Source of the DNA: Prunus persica
Lineage: Eukaryota > Streptophyta > Magnoliopsida > Rosales > Rosaceae
Length of the DNA stretch: 64,000 bases
Assembly: GCF_000346465.2 (NCBI RefSeq)
Contig: NC_034011.1
Coordinates: 17,124,817-17,188,816, forward strand
Reading direction: 5' to 3'
Shown in pieces: positions 11,162-22,294 of the stretch (position 1 is its first letter; each line of letters starts with the position of its first letter). The position numbers and the translations under genes were made by a program. The notes beneath the pieces are model-generated. The model was not told where the DNA came from. It saw only the letters and a program-made list of their open reading frames with translations, and searched no databases.

Positions 11162-11997
11162 TGTTGTGAATTATGAACTAACTCACTCCCCTTTAGACCT
11201 TGTTGTGGATGGCCTTTGGACAAACTCAGTGATGGATGAGTCTTACACATACACAGAAAATTAACAAAGCATGGATGACACAAGTGTTTATAGAGGTTCA
11301 GCAATTTGCCTACATCCTCTTGGTGATCCCCTTGAGAAACTTCACTTATGGTGATAGGTTACAACTTTGGTTTACAAAAGAAAACCCCCTTAGAACTCTA
11401 CCCTCACAATCTATTTCTCTCACACCCTTTGCTCAACACTTGATACACTTGAAAGACTCTCTCTTTCTCTTGGATTCTCTGCACTCTCTAGCTTCCAGCA
11501 ACTTAGCCTCACCTTTGCTGTCATGCTTCATCTTCCCTTTTATGTACAAGCCTTTGGACTAGAGAAAGGGCTGCAGCTTCCCCCCTGCAATTGTGGCTTT
11601 AGTCACCCATCATAGACCATAGCTTTAGGCAAGTCATTAATGCCTATACACCAGCCATCCTATGCCTTCACATCAGCCACCCTTTCCAGAGCCAAAGAGT
11701 AGGTACTCTTTGAAACACGTCAACAATCACCCATCAATTTTGTTTTCACCTTTCCAGCAACTTGCCAACACTCACTTAACTCAGAAGTGACCCAAAAAGT
11801 ATTTGCAAGACAGTAGAAAGCGATAACACATAAAAGAAAGGGCTTGAAAATGCGTGGAAAACCAAAACAGCACGACTGGAGGGATGGTCACCAAGACCTA
11901 GCGATCGGTCACTTTTGAAAAATGACCGGTCCCAAGTTCCCAACAACCGGTCACTTTCCCCAATCCTTGCATCCTTAGGTGAGCCAATTTTCCAACA
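11162..11997 (-). repeat. Copia 3' LTR (836 bp, intact)
   Basis: On the plus strand it starts TGTTGTGAATTATG and ends TTTTCCAACA. It includes the three-fold ACCGGTCAC-type motif near 11890-11960, which may be a regulatory repeat. The corresponding 5' LTR lacks about 230 bp found here (about 11660-11895). Confidence 0.92.
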
Positions 11998-12008
11998 ATC
12001 TCCACCTT
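11998..12008 (-). promoter_or_regulatory. Copia polypurine tract
   Basis: On the minus strand AAGGTGGAGAT directly precedes the 3' LTR start TGTTGGAAAATTGG, the usual arrangement for plus-strand priming in plant copia elements. Confidence 0.85.
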
Positions 12009-12106
12009 GGCGAGCCTAAGACTCCTTGTGAAAATCATTTCCTTCCAGGACATCTATTATGTCTTGAGAATCATCCTGCTAACTCTCAAGAACTCCACCT
12101 CAATCT

Positions 12107-12697
12107 TTAGCATGGAACAAGATAGAGCAAGCTCAAACAATGCTTGAACTTTGCTGCTGTGACTAGCTTTGTTAGACAATCTGAGGCGTTCTTCGTTGTA
12201 TGAACCTTTCTTGTTGTGATGTCTCCGTCATTCACCCAATTCCTTATCCGATGGTATCTTACATCAATGTGTTTGGACCTTCCATGGAACACTTGATTCT
12301 TCACTAGGCATATAACACTTTGACTGTCACTTTGTATCACCACCAAATTTTGAGCTATCCCGAATTCCTATGCCAATATCTTCAGCCATACCTCTTCTTT
12401 TGAAGCTTCTGTTAGTGCCATATACTCCACTTCAGTAGTTGACAAGGCACTAACCGATTGTAGCACCACTCTCCAACTAATCGGTCCTCCACCACAAGTG
12501 AAGACATATCCTGTGGTGGATCTCCTCTTGTCTAGATCTCCTACATAATCTGAATCCACATAACCTGAGACACATGCCTTTCCTTGTTTTCTTTCAAACA
12601 ATATCTCAAACTTCTTGGTGCCCTTCAAGTACCTGAGAATCCACTTTGCTGCTGTCCAATGTTGTTTGCCCGGATTAACCATGTACCTTAACACCAC
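12107..12697 (-). pseudogene. Copia reverse transcriptase C-terminus and RNase H, broken
   Basis: Minus-strand translation gives PGKQHWTAAKWILRYLKGT, then YVDSDYVGDLDKRRSTTGYV and ISWRVVLQSVSALSTTEVEY, the classic Ty1/copia RNase H. After a break near 12368 it continues with DSQSVICLVKNQVFHGRSKH and HIDVRYHRIRNW to a stop at 12107. The polymerase domain proper (YVDD box) is missing: upstream at 12714 the sequence changes to gypsy material. It is non-functional. Confidence 0.9.
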
Positions 12698-12714
12698 TGA
12701 TCCAAAACTTCTAG

Positions 12715-14660
12715 TTGATAGAACTATGAATTCTTAATTTATAGGAATAAGGGAATGAGAGGAATTTAAAGACAATTAGAGAAACAAAAGGAAGAAGCAA
12801 AGGAACTGCTTTGAGTTCTGCTTTTAGAATTGCTTGATTCATTTCAATGAATAACTTACGTATTTATGCAAGGTTTGGTTGCTAAAATTAACTAAACTAA
12901 ATTAGTAAATTATTGTAAGCTATAAAGAATGAATGGCTTAAAATCTCACTCATTTAAAACCATTAAAATTTTATGGTTTATAACAATTCGTTATAAACCA
13001 TTAGTTTTTATGGTTTTAAAATAATTTTATAATATAATATAATATAATTAATTATAATTATATTATATTATGTTTATTTTTGCTGGTAGATCCTCCTGGA
13101 TCATGGCTCCCCCATTTAAGATGCTTGAGCTCCTAGTCAAGCTAAATTATGAGATGAGGAAACTCTATTATTGCCTTGTCTTGAATATACCACTTCGACT
13201 TGCTAGGAAGTTGACATTTTCCGCCAATACGGAAATACTCATAGTTTCCTTGTCGAGTCTCACGAACCTTCTGTTCCAAGATACAATCCTCCTGCAAAGG
13301 ATCTTCTCGTTCAATCTTTAAGTCATCAACTTATGGAAGACGTGTGTCTTCATTTGCATCATCATCAAGTAGAGATGGCTCAAAAAGTTTAAGATTCTTG
13401 GCATTGATGACCGAGTACATATGCATGTATGGTGGTAATTCAAGTTCAAGGGCATTATCACCAATTTGTTTGATGATCTTGAACGGTCCATAACGAATAG
13501 GCTTCAGTTTCTTGCCTTCACCGGTTAGCCATTCCTTTCCAAGGTGTAACCATACTAGGTCACCTTCCTTGAAGTTACATGGCACACGATGCTTATCATG
13601 GCGAGCTTTATACCGTTGCTGAGAATGTTTCAATTGTGCCTCCACTTCAGTATGAATCTTTCTGACTCATTTGAGAAATTTATGTGCTCGAATATGTTCA
13701 TCTTCTTCTTTCCCACTTAATGGCTGGTCACTCATAGTGAATGCTAAATCAAAAGGAATTTGGGGTAAATAACTCAAACAAACCTCAAATGGAGATTTGA
13801 GTGTGGAGCCATGAATTGCTCGGTTGAAAGCAAAGTGTAAGTAAGGGAGACTTTCATCCCAAGGATTCGGATGCTTGGAATTGTAACCCCTCAACAAGTG
13901 TACCATAGTCCGATATACAACCTCCTTTTGCCCATCTATTTGTGGATGAAATGCAGTGCTTCTTTTCAATTTGGTATCCGTCATTCCCCATAACGACCTC
14001 CAAAAATGGCCTAATAATCGACTGTCTCTGCCATAAATAATTGATGTAGGTAAGCCAAAATACTTCCAAACATATTGGAAAAATAACTTAGCAGCTCCTT
14101 CTCCAGTTAATGTCTTCTTGCATGGAATGAGAATCACCATCTTACTGAAACGATCTACCACAACAAACAAGTAGTCATTTCCAGACTTGGTTTTAGGCAA
14201 TCCATCTAAGAATCCATCGAGATACTCTCCCAAGGTTGGCTAGGTACTGGTAATGGAAGATACAGTCCTAACTCTCTTTGAAAGGCCTCGATGTATTGCA
14301 TAAAACACAACCTCGAATGTATTGTAAAACATCGAGATGCATCTTTGGCCAATACACATAGCGATGAAGATTCAATTAAGTCTTCTCAACTCCAAAATTT
14401 CCTGCTACTTTGGAAGTATGAGCCTCACGAATCCACTACAATCTATCGCCATCTTCTGGAATGCACAATTGTGTTCCCTTGTATATTAGTCCATCCTTCA
14501 ATTAGAACTCACTAGTCTTTCCATGTTGTAGCTTTGCATAGGCTGAGTTGAAATCAGTATCTGTGTCATACCCTTTGGCATATTCAGAAGGAACATTGGG
14601 TTGGAATTGCATAGCCACCAGTAATGCGAAACTTGAGCCTCTTCTTCTTCTTGAGTTTGT
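12715..14660 (-). mobile_element. Truncated Ty3/gypsy fragment inside the copia element
   Basis: The left edge TGATAGAACTATG (12715) looks like the 3' LTR end of a minus-strand element. From about 13331 to 14650 the minus strand encodes gypsy integrase. The 12715-13080 part is AT-rich LTR-like sequence. No 5' LTR or upstream polyprotein is present and the right boundary is diffuse (about 14640-14700, a CAA/GAA-rich stretch). It replaced or accompanied loss of most of the copia pol. Confidence 0.65.
13331..14640 (-). pseudogene. Gypsy integrase fragment with C-terminal extension, broken
   Basis: Minus strand, reading down from about 14640. First comes a spacer/zinc-finger region (LKDGLIYKGTQLCIPEDG, then HTSKVAGNFG and a Cys-x2-Cys) interrupted by stops. 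Then the catalytic core (FLDGLPKTKSGNDYLFVVVD with the first Asp, the YGRDSRLLGHFW region for the second, FHPQIDGQKEVVYRTM for the Glu; 13667-14233). After another stop comes the end (WLHLGKEWLTGEGKKLKPIRYGPFKI; 13331-13645). The order and spacing fit a Ty3/gypsy integrase, possibly Reina/Tekay-like. Several stops make it non-functional. Confidence 0.85.
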
Positions 14661-14716
14661 TGTTGTTGTTGCCCAGCATCTTCCTCCTCACTGTCAGACT
14701 GCACCTCCTCCTGCAT

Positions 14717-14985
14717 GAATCCTCATACATTTCTCATGCTCTATGAGAGTTCGGTTCATCCTTTTCGCAGCTCCATTTTGTTGGGGTGCCTTCTTTACAG
14801 TAAAGTGCCTCTTGATGCCTTCATTTCTGCAAAACTCAAGGAACTTGGTGCATGCCCCTCACACTCATGTGCCCTAGCCTCGAATGCCAAAGCTGAGTTT
14901 CATTTTTCGAGTCCTTGCTTGTGGATACAGCTGCTCCACCTGTAATTGTTGTACCACACAATCTATATAGACAGTTAGGTTGTAT
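14717..14985 (-). pseudogene. Copia integrase relic
   Basis: Minus strand encodes CRNEGIKRHFTVKKAPQQNG followed by AAKRMNRTLIEHEKCMR, the conserved Ty1/copia integrase core end (PQQNGxAERMNRT). It is cut off after about 14717 by the Gln/Glu-rich junction to the gypsy fragment. The zinc-binding and first catalytic parts are mostly missing or degraded between this and the gag/protease frame. Confidence 0.8.
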
Positions 14986-16233
14986 TTATCCCCTCATAAT
15001 CACAAGTGAACCTTTTGAGATTATGAGTTTCCCTCCATTAGCTTTGATCGAATAACCATTCTTATCAAGAGTTCCAAGGGAAATGAGATTCTTACGCAAC
15101 TTTGGAATGTGTCTTGCCATCCCGAGCGTCCTAACAATCCTATCATGCATCTTCACCTTGATTGTACCGGTGCCTTTGACTCTACAAATTAAGCCATTCT
15201 CCATCATAACTTCACCACCTTCTTCTTTATCATATGTGTCAAACCGCTCCTTGTTTGAGCACATATCGTATGAGCATCTAGAATGCAAAATCGAATCCGA
15301 AGAGAAACACCTTGAAGAATTAGCAAATGCATTATTTTTAACATTGCTTTTAACACACAAAAGCTCACCATCACTTCTTGTGACTTCCTTAGCTGTGTTT
15401 GCTGCATTCTTCCCTTTGTTCTTCTTCGCCTTCCATATGGGGCAATTCTTTTTCCAATGCTCCTTTGACCCACATTCTAAAACAACCTTCCTTTGCCTTG
15501 GATTTTGACCTTCCTCTGTTGCCTTTCTTGCCTGATCACACTTCTTTGAACGGCCTCTCTCTCCAGTCTTAGCAACTAGACCTTCACCTTGAGAATTTTC
15601 TCCTGAATGTTGGGTCATCCTATGATGTGACATGATGTCCTGCACCACATACTCAAAATCCAACGTAACTTTCCCGAACATGGGCGCAGTTCGAAAGTGT
15701 TTATAGGACGAAGGTAAGGATGGTAGCAACATAAGGGCCTTATCCTCCGTACTATAATTAACTTCCATTCTCTGCAAGTCAGCAACACATCTATTGAAAC
15801 TGCTTAAATGTTCCATTAGATTACCTCCCTCCTCCATCCAAAGATTTAGGAGTTCTTCCTTGAGGAAGAGTTTGTTGGACAGCGACTTCCCAGCAAACAT
15901 CTCTTCGAGCTTCTCCCATGTTTGCTTCGCTGTATCCTTCATCACATTGATGAGCACGTCATCAGCAATGTAATTTTCGATGGCTCCTCTAGCTAACTCA
16001 TCGAGTACAACCCACTCCTTGTCTGTCATGGTTGCTAGCTTCTTCTATTTGCCAACCAAAATGACATGGAGATTTTGTTGTGTAAGAGCTGACTTCATCA
16101 TTCGTTGCCATAGTGTGAAGTTCTCCTTGCCGGTGAATGAGTTTAACTCCACTTTCATGCTTGTTGCTTGTGGTTGCTTCAGCTGTGAACTGCTACCACT
16201 CTCAACTTCCTTGTCAATTGCCATCTTCAACAC
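14986..16233 (-). pseudogene. Copia gag and protease, frameshifted
   Basis: The start is at 16233 (MAIDKEVESGSSSQLKQPQA...) and the frame breaks near 16040. The main frame 14986-16029 carries the gag/UBN2 core (WEKLEEMFAGKSLSNKLFLK, MEEGGNLMEHLSSFNR). A CCHC zinc knuckle appears as ECGSKEHWKKNC with the first Cys lost. The protease region (SRCSYDMCSNKERF) has lost the catalytic Asp of the usual D[ST]G/A motif. RHIPKLRKNLISLGTLDKNG is the conserved end. The missing active-site residue and the frameshift mark a dead copy. Confidence 0.9.
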
Positions 16234-16275
16234 ACTAGCACTCCAAAAGAAGAACTAGCGCCAGTTGCTAACACA

Positions 16276-16287
16276 GCTCTAATGCCA
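16276..16287 (-). promoter_or_regulatory. Copia primer-binding site (tRNA-Met type)
   Basis: Minus strand TGGCATTAGAGC lies 2 nt inside the 5' LTR and matches the TGGTATCAGAGC complement of initiator tRNA-Met with two transitions. Confidence 0.85.
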
Positions 16288-16289
16288 CT

Positions 16290-16537
16290 TGTTGTGAATT
16301 ATGAACTAACTCACTCCCCTTTATACCTTGTTGTTGATGGATTTTAGACAAACTAATGATGGATAAGTCTTACACACACAAAGAAAATTAACCAAGCATA
16401 GATGACACAAGTGTTTATAGATGTTCAGCAATTTGCCTACATCCTCTTGGTGATCCCCTTGAGAAACTTCACTTATGGTGATAGGTTACAACTTTGGTTT
16501 ACAAAAGAAAACCCCCTTAGAACTCTACCCTCACAAT
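16290..16537 (-). repeat. Copia 5' LTR, piece 1 of 3
   Basis: It starts TGTTGTGAATTATG like the 3' LTR and runs to CCTCACAAT, where CACTA-D is inserted. The uninterrupted junction is seen at about 11409 (CCTCACAATCTATTTCTC). Confidence 0.92.
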
Positions 16538-17384
16538 CACTACTACAATAAAGTTAATAGACAACGGTTTTTAGCCGTTGTTGAAAGTCTTCTAAAACCG
16601 TAGAGGTTAGGAGCGTCGTCTTTTCAACCTATTTATGACAATCGTAAAAAAATCGTTGTAATATGTCACTTTCAACAACGATTTTTAAGAAAAACCATTG
16701 TCAATTCTCATATATAAAATAGGTATACAAGAGCAACCGTTGTATTATGGCAATTTCAACAACGGTTACTCTCAATAACCGTTGTAATATGGTCATTTCT
16801 TCAACGGTTTTTATAATAACCGTTGTAGTAAGTCACTTTCAATAACGGTTTTGCTCTATAACCGTTGCAATGGTCCTTTCCACAATGGTTATTGATGACT
16901 TTGCACAACGGTTTTCAGAATAACCATTGTAAATGTTCTTATTATACAACGGCTGTTGGTTCTAACGTAATAAGTGGATTTCTACAATAGTTAGAATGGA
17001 CAACCGTTGTAGTTAAGAAGGTGACCGTTGTAATAATGACATTCCTTCAATATTGTTGCATTCTAAAATTAACCAATATATGTAGAACAATGATGTATTC
17101 ATATTTCAATAAGAAAAGTGTTCGAACCATAAAATTCCAAAATTGGTTCAGTTACAACAATTTGAGGTCTGCAGGCAACTAAAGCTTTGAATTTAGTACA
17201 TAAGTCCCAAAGCTACTAACCACATAATCTAAAATTTTGTACATTCTATGTGAAAATTCTACCATTCACAAAATGACAATCAAAGTGATTGCCACGTAAT
17301 CACATTCAAAAGAAACCAAAACAGTAGTTGATAACCTCGTCCACTATTCTGGGCAAAAAAACTTTGTCCACGTTGAGGTCTGAG
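16538..17384. repeat. CACTA-D left subterminal repeats and 3' flank
   Basis: From 16560 to about 17050 some fifteen copies of ACAACGG/CCGTTGT occur in both orientations about 25-40 bp apart. 17050-17384 is plain AT-rich sequence. Confidence 0.85.
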
Positions 17385-17447
17385 CTACACATAATTGGTC
17401 ATCACATAATCTGCCCACTCTCGCCGTACAATCATTTGTTTTACTCC
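17385..17447 (-). pseudogene. CACTA-D Ulp1-like gene, last exon
   Basis: Minus strand GVKQMIVRREWADYVM ending in a stop at 17385 corresponds to the conserved last exon of the Transposase_24/Ulp1 gene (IDEVRNEWAEF in CACTA-B, HIDEVRLEWAEFINKK in CACTA-A). A splice acceptor ATACAG lies just upstream. Confidence 0.7.
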
Positions 17448-17578
17448 ACTGTATAACAAGATATCAAAAATAAGACTTAGCCAAGTCTCATAATAAAAAA
17501 GCAGTCTAAATCAAAGATTTAGTTTCCATTGAAATTAAATGTACTATTCTACCATGCTATATGGATATTTAGTACCTT

Positions 17579-19799
17579 CACTACTACAAAAATGGAAAAA
17601 GATGACCGATAAAAAACAACGGTTTAACAAAACACCATCGTTGTGTTTGAAAAGACGACAATGTTATAAAACCGCTGTGTATGGGTAATTTAAACACCAA
17701 AAAAATGGAGATTTTAATGGGTGTTTCTAAAAAACGATGCACAAACTTAAAAAAGTGTCGTCTTATTGAAAAGGTTTTCCTCATATTTAAATTCTGAGCC
17801 CAAAAACAAATGCAGAAGGTATGAAACCACCGACGTAGAAAGTAAAGACGTAGAAAGTAAAGACGTCGGTGTGCAACAATAGCCGCCGTTTTTGCTTTGT
17901 AATAAACACGACCAAGTTTTCGTATTCGGCGCTGTATAATTTCAAACAATCCACGTCTGTATATTACAAAGAACTGCCGTATTAAATCAAAGTACAACAG
18001 CGGTAAAGATAAATTTATCGATATATTTTTTGTTAGTGTACTACAAGGTATCTATAACTCTAACCATGTCGGTTTGTTCAATTAACGCCGTATAATAAAA
18101 TTTACCACGTCGTGAAGTTAAAATTACCATCGTATTTATTCACTTTATACGGCTAACCTTTTATCTAAACCGTCGTCTTAATATTAATTTTGAGAAAAAA
18201 AAAAATTTATTTCTTGGATTTTGGTAGCCTACAATGGTAGATCAACATAATGACAAGAATTGAGAATAACCACGACGGTTTATATAGAAAACAGCCAACA
18301 GAATCAGATTATTCTGAGATCCCATGAGATGTGAAATCTTGCAAGAGGGAATCATAATCGGACCACCAATGTAAGAGAAAGATAATATTTTAGACGTTGA
18401 TGATATATGTATCTTTGTGTCTTTGAGATACACAAAGACACATACACATCAAAATCCAAAAAATTTGCCTCTAAAATTTGACGACAGCAACACATCAAAA
18501 TCCACAAAGATTTGCCTCTAAAACGTGAGAGAAAGACAATGTTTTAGACGTTGATGATGTATGTATTTTTGTGTCTTTGAGATACACATCAACATCTAAA
18601 CTATTGCCTCCAAAGCTTAGGTGAGACAGAGCCAAGGGCAAGAAGAAGTTGGAACCCTAATTGAAAACTGAAACTGAAAGAACGCATGAAAAAAAACCCA
18701 ATTTATAAAAATAATCTTCACATCCACGTCAGTTATATTACACTGACTTCCGTGTAACTGTGCCAATCTACGTCGGTTCTTAAAACACGAAAGTCGTATA
18801 AAACAAACGAGGTTAAGACAAACAACGTCAGTTAGTAAACTAAAGGCAACGAGGTTAAGACAAACAACGTCGATGACTCATAAACAAACGATGTGGTACC
18901 TTGTAATATCACTTCTTCAAAAGTAAACTTTGGACGTGTAGCGCTCAACTATCCCCGTCATTTTTGGAATAGAAAAAGTCAAATGGCCCTATAACTAACC
19001 ACGTCGGTTTCTAATATTTTAACGTCGTGGTAAGTACATACTAGGGCGGTTTTTGTCTCTACCGTCGTTGCATTGATCTTTGGGACGGTATATAAAAAAT
19101 TTTGTCACGTGACCTAAACTTTTACGTTCTCTCTAAAATTTTCAGTTTTCTCTCAGTTTCCCTCTCATTTCCCAAAGTTGTGTGTCTGATTCTCTTTATC
19201 TTCCTCATCTTCGTCTCCAAAACTCCAAAGTCAGCTCTCAATATGAAGAAAACTTTCTTTGCAAGCCAAAGGAATTTTCTCACTTCGTTGTTTTTTTTCA
19301 ATATCATTTGAAGTTTTTTTTTTTTTTTAAGGAGGAGTCCCACTAATGCTTGAAACAAGACTCAGGTTTGAAAAGGCAAAATTTTTCACTGTTCCCACTC
19401 TCAGGTCATGTGAGGAAGACGGGTTTTTCTTGTATTTGATGTTTTTATTGACACACCACGACAGTAATTAAATTCGTGCTTATTTCAATAGCATGGCTGT
19501 TCGTAATAACCGACGTGGTATGTTAATAAATACGACGTTTGAAAGAGAAAAACCGTCGTCTGAAAGAGAAACGTACGTGGGAGAGAGAAATCTGGGAGGT
19601 TTTTTTTATTTATGAACTTATAATACGACGACGGTTTTTTTTAATTCCCATTGTGTTAAGTTTATGACCACGACGTATTTGCACATCCACGTTTCTATAG
19701 ATTAGAACAACGGTTTTTTTTTAGCCGTCGTCTAAACTTTCATTTTACGTCATTTTTTTACCTAACTGTCGTCGTTTTTATTGCAGTTTCTCTCTAAAC
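17579..19799 (+). repeat. CACTA-A 5' region: subterminal repeats and leader
   Basis: CCGTCGT/ACGACGG-type motifs are dense at 17600-18180 and 18720-19080 and again at 19480-19780. The middle (18240-18680) is homologous to 55860-56080 of CACTA-B and 6140-6390. A near-duplicate stretch (ATTTTAGACGTTGATGAT, then GTATTTTTGTGTCTTTGAGA) occurs at about 18389 and 18541. A TTGCAG splice acceptor at about 19788 precedes the first ATG, so a spliced leader is likely. Confidence 0.8.
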
Positions 19800-22294
19800 A
19801 TGGTTTCGAAATCTCAAAGCAAGGAGGCTCAAGCGTCAAAAGCTCAAAGCAAGGGCAATGCAGTTTCAAAGGCACAAATGAGTGAAGCAAAATTTGTTCA
19901 AAGCAATCCCGCAAAGAAAATGAGATTTACTTCTACCTCTGAGAATGATCCAAGCTCTGCGACATTTGATGAGGAGACAAAATTGACTCGCGATATCAAC
20001 ACAATGAGTCGTGTTGTAAAGAGGAAAATTCAGAAGATTAAGCTTGTTGTTGAGTACAATAAAAGTGGCAGACCACATGGCAAGGCAGCTATTGAGATGT
20101 AGAGTTACATTGGTGTTTTGGCAAGCACCAGAGTCCCTCTTGTGGACAAGAAATGGACTCAATTGCCCAAGGACCTGAAGGAGTAGATTTGGGACGCTGT
20201 TCAAATGGCTTATGTTGTTGGTGAAGGGGGCAAGAAGATGGTGATGTCGTCTGCTACCAAAAAATGGAAGGATTTCAAGTCTACGTACCTTAACTAGGCA
20301 GTTAATCCTTCCATTCGCAAATGAGAAGGAGAAGTTAAAAGAACCCCGTTACCTTTATAACTTCATAGAGAAATTACAATGGGATGCCTTTGTAGCTTCA
20401 AGGTTATCCCCAGATTTTGAGGTTATGCATTCTGAGTTGTCACAGAGAAGGAAGAAATGCGAGTACAACCATAGGTTGTCTCGAAAAGGTATGTTGGTTT
20501 GGAGGATCAATTGGAAGAAACCATGCCCGGTGAAAAAATCAATTGATCTCTGCTATGGAAGAAGGCAAGAGAAGATAAACAAGGAAACATCCCTGATCCA
20601 AAGGTTGCAGACAAGGCAAAATTAATTGTAAGTCTCACTGACTCTGTTCTAAACTTGTAAAACAGACGTTTAATTTTTCATTTAGACGTCGATCTTTTTA
20701 ATAACCATTATTAGAAATATGCATCAACGACTCTTTCTATTTACCGCCTTTTAGAGTTGATATGACGTCGGTGTTTTTTCTAAACCGACGTCTGTATTGT
20801 AATACAACAACGGTTTTGTATTTATGTGTTAGACGTTTTAAATTAAATTTTGAACTTTCTTCGTATTCACATGCACACACTCTCCCTCTCTCTCTATTTC
20901 TCTGCAATTGGTTTGTACACTATTTCTGGAAAGCAAGAATATTTTTGTTAAGCTTTTTTTCTATGGATGTTAATTCTACAACGTTTTTTTTATAGACCGA
21001 CGTTAGAGTGTATATAAAACGACGTTAGTCTTAGACCCGACGTGTTAAACTACTTACTGCGTCTGTTTTTTAAATAACCTGTCGTCTTAACTTCTTCACC
21101 ACGTCGGTTAGTATTTTAATTCATTGTTATTTAATCTGTTTTACTATATGTTCACTCACTAACATTCTCTTTATCACTTTTAGGATGATTTGCAAAAACA
21201 AGTCTCTGAGGGCACTCTGACTGTCTCTGGGAGCAACGACATTTTGACCTTGGCTTTGGGAACCCCTGAGCATGGTGGGAGAGTCAAAGGTGTTGGAGTT
21301 GGGGTTTCCCCAACTCAATTCTGGAATTTGCCTAGACATCAGAGAGTAAAATTTGCTGACAAATTGAAGGAAAGTCTTATGGAGGCAGTGAGAGAGGAAA
21401 CCATAAAGATAGAGGCTACGGCAAAGGAAACTGTTTCCAACCGTTGTCTCAGAATTTTACTACGTCGGTTTTTATTTTGTAATCCGTCGTCTAGTTTATT
21501 AAAGCCCTCATTCATTTTAATTAGACGACCTTTCTATTGTATAGCGACGTTAGAACATTTACACAACGACGGTTGTTTCTTCACCATCGTCTATGACTTT
21601 TACCCCGTCAGGATGTTCTCAAAACCGTCGTGTAAATCATATACCACATCGGTTTTTTGTTGGTTTGTTTGAGTCGTTCATTTTACTTGATGTACAAACT
21701 AACTTATATTTCTTTATTTATTTCTTGTAACAGGATCTATCAAAGTTAGACATGCCACCTCTTCTGTTAGCCCTATGCCAATTTGTCCAGACCAATTTGG
21801 CGCCTACTAACGACACCGTGCAAATTCACATTCCAGCTGAAGTGTTTGGCACTGACCATGATACCTTCCTCTTGTGGGAAGATATTTTACAGTTTGCTTC
21901 CATGACTGAGACAGTTCAATCAAATTGTTGTTTTCGTGAAACAATTCAATCAAAATGTATAACTCTCACAGAGGCACATCATCATGTAAATCAACCATAT
22001 GGAGAAATCTTCAAGGCACTCCTGTTCAACCAGGCAGTGTAGAGTGTGGCTATTTCGTGATGCGTTTCATGAGAGATATAATTCATGATCCAGGCCTATC
22101 ATGGGAGAAGAAGGTAAAATTTAGGATATAATTTCGATTTTTTCTTTAAAACCCGTCATTTTAATTACTATAACACGCCTGTTTTTGTTCTTCATTTTCA
22201 GTTTGACAAGAAAAAAGAACCAATTCAGTATGGACAAGAACATATTGACGAAGTCAGGCTGGAATGGGCAGAATTCATTAACAAGAAATTATAG
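19800..22294 (+). pseudogene. Transposase_24 / Ulp1-like protein of CACTA-A, broken
   Basis: The start ATG (19800) lies 12 nt after a TTGCAG acceptor, as in CACTA-B. Exon 1 to 20627 has the Transposase_24 core (RVVKRKIQKIKLVVEYNKSG, then SYIGVLASTRVPLVDKKW) but stops at 20100 and 20183 and again further on. Exon 2 begins 21184 (LQKQVSEGTLTVSGSND) and is truncated near 21431. The next exon begins 21734 (DTFLLWEDILQFASMTE) and is fused by deletion to GTPVQPGSVECGYFVMRFMR near 22026. This removes the exons that carry the Ulp1 His and Asp while keeping the Gln and Cys. The last exon (about 22201-22294) ends HIDEVRLEWAEFINKKL. In the family this protein is the TnpA-like partner that binds element ends; the Ulp1 part would be a SUMO/ubiquitin-like cysteine protease. 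Confidence 0.85.

Noticed and set aside
12710..14515. CTAGT at 12710-12714 and 14511-14515 looked like a target duplication around a complete gypsy insertion.
   Set aside because: Gypsy coding sequence continues without a break through 14515 to about 14640 on the minus strand, so 14515 cannot be an element end. The match is a coincidence.
17584..17997. Open frame of 137 codons, minus strand, ending near the CACTA-A terminus.
   Set aside because: It runs through the subterminal repeat array, which by its composition is often free of stops; no conserved protein motif.
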